A stretch of DNA of 64,000 nucleotides from Anopheles merus. Lineage: Eukaryota; Arthropoda; Insecta; Diptera; Culicidae. Within the stretch, counting starts at the first letter, position 1, and the number at the start of each line of letters is the position of its first letter. The notes beneath the pieces are model-generated. The model did not search any database. It was not told the DNA's origin and saw only the letters and a list, made by a program, of their open reading frames with translations. A program made the translations under genes and the position numbers. Shown piece after piece: positions 61,995-64,000 of this stretch. The stretch lies in the NCBI RefSeq assembly GCF_017562075.2, contig NW_024427632.1, positions 62,001 through 126,000 on the forward strand, given 5' to 3'.

Positions 61995-64000
61995 GTGGCT
62001 GAAGGTAGCTGGTAGCTGATAGATGGAAGCTGGTAGCTGTTAGGCCGTTCCTGCTGCTGAAGGGCTGTGTTTTCGCATCCCACCGGAACGCTATGAAGGA
62101 TCGAAAGCACGGATTGGATTAATGAAAGTTTGCTGGTAGCTGGTTAGCCGTTCCTGCTGCTGAAGGGCTGAGTTTTCGCATCCCACCGGAACGCTATGAA
62201 GGATCGAAAGCACGGTTTGTGTACGTGTTGCGATAAATGGAAGGTTGCTGGTAGCTGGTAGGCCGTTCCTGCTGCTGAAGGGTTGTGTTTTCGCATCTCC
62301 CCGGAACGCCATGAAGGATCGACAGCACGGATTGGATTAATGGAAGGTTGCTGGTAGCTGGTGAGCCGTTCCTGCTGCTGAAGGGCTGTGTTTTCGCATC
62401 CCACCGGAACGCTATGAAGGATCGAAAGCACGGTTTGTGTACGTGTTGCGATAAATGGAAGGTTGCTGGTAGCTGGTAGGCCGTTCCTGCTGCTGAAGGG
62501 TTGTGTTTTCGCATCTCCTCGGAACGCTATGAAGGATCGACAGCACGGATTGGATTAATGGAAGGTTGCTGGTAGCTGGTGAGCCGTTCCTGCTGCTGAA
62601 GGGCTGTGTTTTCGCATCCCACCGGAACGCTATGAAGGATCGAAAGCACGGTTTGTGTACGTGTTGCGATAAATGGAAGGTTGCTGGTAGCTGGTAGGCC
62701 GTTCCTGCTGCTGAAGGGTTGTGTTTTCGCATCTCCTCGGAACGCTATGAAGGATCGACAGCACGGATTGGATTAATGGAAGGTTGCTGGTAGCTGGTGA
62801 GCCGTTCCTGCTGCTGAAGGGCTGTGTTTTCGCATCCCACCGGAACGCTATGAAGGATCGAAAGCACGGTTTGTGTACGTGTTGCGATAAATGGAAGGTT
62901 GCTGGTAGCTGGTAGGCCGTTCCTGCTGCTGAAGGGTTGTGTTTTCGCATCTCCTCGGAACGCTATGAAGGATCGACAGCACGGATTGGATTAATGGAAG
63001 GTTGCTGGTAGCTGGTGAGCCGTTCCTGCTGCTGAAGGGCTGTGTTTTCGCATCCCACCGGAACGCTATGAAGGATCGAAAGGACGGTTTGGGTACGTGT
63101 TGGGAATAATGGAAGGTTGCTGGTAGCTGGTAGGCCGTTCCTGCTGCTGAAGGGTTGTGTTTTCGCATCCCCCCGGAACGTCATGAAGGAAAGACAGCAC
63201 GGATTGGATTAATGGAAGGTTGCTGGTAGCTGGTGAGCCGTTCCTGCTGCTGAAGGGCTGTGTTTTCGCATCCCACCGGAACGCTATGAAGGATCGAAAG
63301 CACGGTTTGTGTACGTGTTGCGATAAATGGAAGGTTGCTGGTAGCTGGTAGGCCGTTCCTGCTGCTGAAGGGTTGTGTTTTCGCATCCCCCGGAACGTCA
63401 TGAAGGAAAGACAGCACGGATTGGATTAATGGAAGGTTGCTGGTAGCTGGTGAGCCGTTCCTGCTGCTGAAGGGCTGTGTTTTCGCATCCCACCGGAACG
63501 CTATGAAGGATCGAAAGCACGGATTGATGGAAGGTTGCTGGTAGCTGGTAGGTCGTTCCCGCTGCTGAAGGGCTGTGTTTCCGCATCCCTCCGGAACGCC
63601 ACGGCTCGTGTGTGTGTGTGTGTTCGGATTGATGGGGGGCTAAAAGTAAAATAAATAAATCAAGTTGTTAGCAGCACGGCTCGTCTTCTTGTTAAAGAAG
63701 CGAATGAGCTAGACCTCAAATGCTGTATGAAAATAATTAAAAGAAAGAAAAGTCCTCTTGTTCGGATAGATGGGAGGCTTGTCCTCGCCCCTTTTAGGTT
63801 GCGATTGGTGGCTACCGTGGCTTCCAGATTTTTGTCCAACGGTTAGCGGTTTATTTTAGCATTATTTTTATTTATATATTTTTGTTTTTATTGAGTTAAA
63901 CGAAGCCCGGCCGTATTGTCGACGTACGTTGAAATAGTTTTGTTTCTCGAAAGAAATTTCCTTCCACGGATCAGCGGTGTTTAGCATTTATTTTATTATC
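61995..64000 (+). repeat. Unit 20, short type, cut by window end
   Basis: Block 61995-63598, complete with seven dimers. The spacer is present only from 63599 to 64000 and stops just before the 19-bp minisatellite. The dimer-7 A monomer has five rather than six C near 63387, making the block 1604 instead of 1605 bp. Confidence 0.94.

Larger units (their letters stand above)
1..64000. repeat. Macrosatellite / higher-order tandem repeat array
   Basis: The whole window is a head-to-tail array, all in one orientation. Landmark sequences recur at 3176-3180 bp spacing up to about 41.2 kb and at 2964-2966 bp after that. Twenty-one units are present: 19 complete, one truncated at its start and one at its end. 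Neither array edge is in view, so the true array is longer. No gene lies between units, and no rRNA, histone or snRNA gene is present to make this a classical multigene repeat. It could be pericentromeric, subtelomeric, sex-chromosome or B-chromosome satellite; the sequence does not say which. Confidence 0.97.

Noticed and set aside
1..64000. Ribosomal DNA intergenic spacer
   Set aside because: The layout of subrepeats plus spacer resembles one, but no 18S, 5.8S or 28S sequence appears in 64 kb and unit follows unit directly.
1..64000. Telomeric repeat array
   Set aside because: No runs of TTAGGG, TTAGG or similar short telomere motifs. Isolated GTTAGGCC is part of the first monomer.

Overview
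The window is one continuous head-to-tail array of a large noncoding tandem repeat, a macrosatellite or higher-order satellite. I could support no protein-coding, rRNA, tRNA or mobile-element gene anywhere in it. The short open frames on both strands recur with the repeat, overlap each other in several frames and break every few hundred bases. The DNA looks eukaryotic nuclear. CpG is not depleted in the subrepeats (14 CpG per 218 bp, about the number expected from base composition), which fits a sparsely methylated genome such as many invertebrates. That placement is a guess and I do not recognise the species.

Layout: a 5'-truncated unit (1-3106), 19 complete units, and a final unit cut by the window end (61995-64000). 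Each unit has two parts. The first is a subrepeat block of ~1.6-1.8 kb, about 53% G+C, made of alternating 103-bp (A) and 115-bp (B) monomers that form 218-bp dimers. The second is an AT-rich spacer of ~1.36 kb. The spacer carries a (GT)n tract, a 19-bp minisatellite, an unequal direct duplication (356 and 276 bp) whose copies each contain a 14-bp minisatellite (9 and 7 copies), and a terminal AT-rich stretch with two identical 12-bp palindromes. It ends in a 3'-splice-site-like sequence exactly where the next subrepeat block begins.

Two unit types are arranged in domains. Units 1-12 (3107-41234) are long (L, ~3180 bp, 8 dimers). Units 13-20 (41235 to the end) are short (S, 2966 bp, 7 dimers). 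The difference is exactly one 218-bp dimer, offset by 4 bp from growth of the GT tract from 6 to 8 repeats. In the main L units the last six dimers are two copies of a 654-bp trimer of dimers, so there are four nested periods: ~109, 218, 654 and 3180 bp. Units 11 and 12, next to the L/S boundary, have a mixed dimer order and several small deletions. Units 0 and 1 at the left edge are shortened by many 1-2 base losses, and the net shortening fades rightward (about -27, -19, -4, -1, 0 bp per unit). Interior L units and S units look nearly or completely identical to their neighbours.

The architecture fits repeated unequal exchange or conversion, registered by the 218-bp dimer inside the blocks and by the whole unit across the array. 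Function, if any, is not visible. Weak hints of transcription (acceptor-like site, AATAAA, TATA-like tract, strong G-over-C skew) are listed with low confidence. Assembly artefact is a live alternative explanation for the left-edge decay and for the L/S boundary.
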